From: Vibrio celticus
GTDB taxonomy: Bacteria > Pseudomonadota > Gammaproteobacteria > Enterobacterales > Vibrionaceae
Direction of reading: 5' to 3'
DNA: 64,000 nucleotides
NCBI RefSeq assembly: GCF_024347335.1
Contig: NZ_AP025463.1
Span: 2,728,001 to 2,792,000, forward strand
In this document: in pieces, positions 62,107-64,000 of the stretch
Position numbering within the stretch: the first letter of the stretch is position 1
How the letters are laid out: every line of letters starts with the position of its first letter
The notes under the pieces: generated by a model
What the model saw: only the letters and a program-made list of their open reading frames with translations
What the model was told of the DNA's origin: nothing
The model's database searches: none
Made by a program: the position numbers and the translations under genes

Positions 62107-64000
62107 ATGATTGAGCAGAAGCTAAAACAAGTATTCGGATTCGACTCACTGCGTAATGGGCAAAAGCAAGTCATTGATAACGTTCTATCTGGTCACTCGA
62201 CTGCCGCGATATTCCCAACGGGCTCGGGTAAATCGCTGTGCTACCAGTTACCCGCGTTAGAACTTCCTCATTTAACCTTGGTTATTTCTCCACTGTTAGC
62301 CTTAATGAAAGACCAATTAAGCTTCTTACACAGTAAAGGGATCAGCGCCGCTGCGATAGAATCTAGCCAAGACAGACAAACCACTCAACAGGTGATGCAG
62401 TCTGTACGTAACGGAGACACCAAGATCCTCATGATCTCCGTTGAGCGCTTGAAGAACGAACGCTTTCGCCAGTTTATCTCCCAAGTGCCGATCTCACTGC
62501 TTGTGGTCGATGAAGCGCACTGTATTTCAGAATGGGGGCACAACTTCAGACCCGATTACCTGAAGCTTCCTCAATACCAAAAGCAGCTCAATATTCCTCA
62601 GGTTCTGCTACTGACAGCCACTGCGACCACATCGGTTATCCAAGATATGAAGTCAAAGTTTGAAATTGATGAGGAGCGCGTTGTGGTGACGGGCTTCTAT
62701 CGTCAAAACCTCGATCTGTCGATTCAACCTTGTGAACAAACCAGCAAGTTAGAAACCTTGTGCAATGTGGTTAACCAAGCCTCTCTCGCTCCTACTATTG
62801 TTTATGTCACTCTTCAGCAAACAGCAGAGATGGTAGCTCAGCAACTTCGTAACGCTGGCGTTAATGCCGTGGCTTACCATGCGGGTCTTAAGCCTGAAAA
62901 CCGAGATGCAATTCAACATCAATTCATGAGTGATGAAGTGAGTTGTATCGTGGCAACCATTGCATTTGGTATGGGCGTAGATAAGTCCAACATTCGCCGA
63001 GTGATTCACTTTGACTTACCAAAATCGATAGAGAACTACTCACAAGAGATCGGCAGAGCTGGTCGAGATGGGCAAGCGTCTGAATGTATTCTACTCGCGA
63101 ACAAACACGGCTTGAGCACACTAGAGAACTTTGTATTTGGCGATACTCCAGACAACATATCGATCCAGGCAGTATTAAAAGAGATCTACGAAAATCAAAA
63201 CATTGGCGCTTCTGGTTGGAACCAATGGGAGATCATGCTTAACCAACTATCACGTGAATCCAACATTCGTCAGTTACCGCTAAAAACACTGCTGGTGTAT
63301 CTGGAAATTGAAGGCGTGATCGAGCCTAAGTACAGCTACTTCGCAGACTACAAATTTAAGTTCATTCGTCCAAAACAACAAATCACCGAACAGTTCCAAA
63401 GTGAACGTCGTCAATTTGTCGAAGCTATTTTCCAATGCTCTCCTCAAGCAAGAGTGTGGTGCCAAGTCGACTTCGATGCACTTTGGACTCACTTCCAAGC
63501 CGATCGTCAGCGTGTGATTGCGGCTATCGACTACTTCAATGAACAAGGTTGGATTGAACTAGAAAGCAAGCAGATCACCGATGTCTACGCGATCCACAAT
63601 ACTTCTGAAGATATGATGCAACTGTCAGAGCGTCTAACTGAGTTGTTTAAAGCAAAAGAAAACAGCGAGATAAACCGTCTTAACCAGATGCTGAACTTCT
63701 TTGAGGCGGATACTTGCCTAAGTTCACGCCTTGCGAGTTACTTTGCCGATGATAAAGCGCCAACAAACTGCGGTCATTGCTCTGTATGTCGAGGAGAAGT
63801 GGCAATCTTACCAACCGTTGATGTTGAACCTGTCGATGATGAGACGGTGATGACATGGATACATGAGTTCATTTCTGCTAGTCAACAATTGATTACCGAC
63901 GAGGCAATTACTCGCTTCTTATGTGGAATCGCCACCCCGCTTTCAACAAAACTGAAAGCCAGTAAAATGGTTGGCTACGGTAAGCTAGAGCAACAACCAT
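62107..64000 (+). CDS. RecQ-family ATP-dependent DNA helicase (partial, 3' end outside window)
   Basis: ATG 62107 opens a frame that is still open at the window end, giving 631 residues. Motif I is FPTGSGKSLCYQLP, motif II is DEAHCISEWGHNFRPDY, motif III is LLTATAT, and motif VI is QEIGRAGRDG. A zinc-binding group follows with four Cys (TCLSSRLASYF...NCGHCSVCRG). It differs from canonical RecQ in its C-terminal region and is probably the second RecQ-like helicase found in Vibrio. Only a short C-terminus should be missing. Confidence 0.92.
   Translation, partial: MIEQKLKQVFGFDSLRNGQKQVIDNVLSGHSTAAIFPTGSGKSLCYQLPALELPHLTLVISPLLALMKDQLSFLHSKGISAAAIESSQDRQTTQQVMQSVRNGDTKILMISVERLKNERFRQFISQVPISLLVVDEAHCISEWGHNFRPDYLKLPQYQKQLNIPQVLLLTATATTSVIQDMKSKFEIDEERVVVTGFYRQNLDLSIQPCEQTSKLETLCNVVNQASLAPTIVYVTLQQTAEMVAQQLRNAGVNAVAYHAGLKPENRDAIQHQFMSDEVSCIVATIAFGMGVDKSNIRRVIHFDLPKSIENYSQEIGRAGRDGQASECILLANKHGLSTLENFVFGDTPDNISIQAVLKEIYENQNIGASGWNQWEIMLNQLSRESNIRQLPLKTLLVYLEIEGVIEPKYSYFADYKFKFIRPKQQITEQFQSERRQFVEAIFQCSPQARVWCQVDFDALWTHFQADRQRVIAAIDYFNEQGWIELESKQITDVYAIHNTSEDMMQLSERLTELFKAKENSEINRLNQMLNFFEADTCLSSRLASYFADDKAPTNCGHCSVCRGEVAILPTVDVEPVDDETVMTWIHEFISASQQLITDEAITRFLCGIATPLSTKLKASKMVGYGKLEQQP

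Noticed and set aside
63016..63546. Minus-strand frames opposite the RecQ-type helicase
   Set aside because: The plus-strand frame carries all the helicase motifs; the antisense frames are shadows.

Overview
The window is a piece of a Vibrio chromosome. Supporting this are the gene content and order (hemA-prfA-prmC-sirB2-sirB1-kdsA facing lolB-ispE-prs-pth-ychF; ubiF/miaB/ybeZ-ybeY-corC-lnt; leuS-lptE-holA-rsfS-rlmH-mrdA-rodA-rlpA-dacA-ybeD-lipB-lipA), a secreted chitobiase, a NutA-type 5'-nucleotidase, a KdgM-family porin, and moderate GC. A Splendidus-clade Vibrio is my best guess, but this is inference. Most of the window is conserved core genome. No phage, insertion sequence, integron or CRISPR array was seen.

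Layout. 1-7.3 kb: the end of an aryl-polyene (APE) pigment cluster, with a LolA-like carrier (partial), an MMPL exporter, a DUF3261 lipoprotein, KS, dehydratase, ketoreductase, a second KS and a trailing lipoprotein, mostly overlapping at start/stop codons. 7.4-12.4 kb: gltX, then a copper module (copA and a DUF411 periplasmic protein) behind a CueR-type promoter. 12.6-18.3 kb: a KdgM porin, chitobiase, a TraB/GumN protein and a frameshifted secreted protein. 18.4-23.5 kb: tRNA-Pro with a decayed partial copy beside it, a 46-residue DUF3149 protein behind an FNR-like box, smrA, rluF, ybaK and nutA. 23.9-34 kb: kdsA-sirB1-sirB2-prmC-prfA-hemA on the minus strand, and lolB-ispE-prs, pth and ychF on the plus strand.

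34.2-36.8 kb holds the most striking feature: an array of 19 tRNA genes (4 Met-CAU, 9 Leu-UAG, 6 Gln-UUG) transcribed from one strong stable-RNA promoter. It is built from near-identical tandem blocks of about 257 bp (Leu-Gln) and 267 bp (Leu-Met). One Leu copy has lost 2 nt from its variable arm. The array appears to be an expanded relative of the E. coli metT-leuW-gln-met operon, which also lies near ubiF-miaB.

36.9-45.3 kb: a beta-propeller lactonase, ubiF, miaB and the ybeZ-ybeY-corC-lnt group. 45.3-58.8 kb: a YbeL-type zinc-ribbon protein and the long leuS-to-lipA stretch, covering outer-membrane LPS assembly, DNA polymerase delta, ribosome silencing and methylation, the cell elongation machinery and lipoylation. 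59-64 kb: an NSS transporter, a DUF2884 protein, a GreA/GreB-family factor and a RecQ-type helicase that runs off the window. Several genes use TTG or GTG starts, and several apparent N-termini need trimming; these are noted per gene. All functions come from reading the sequence by eye, with no database search.
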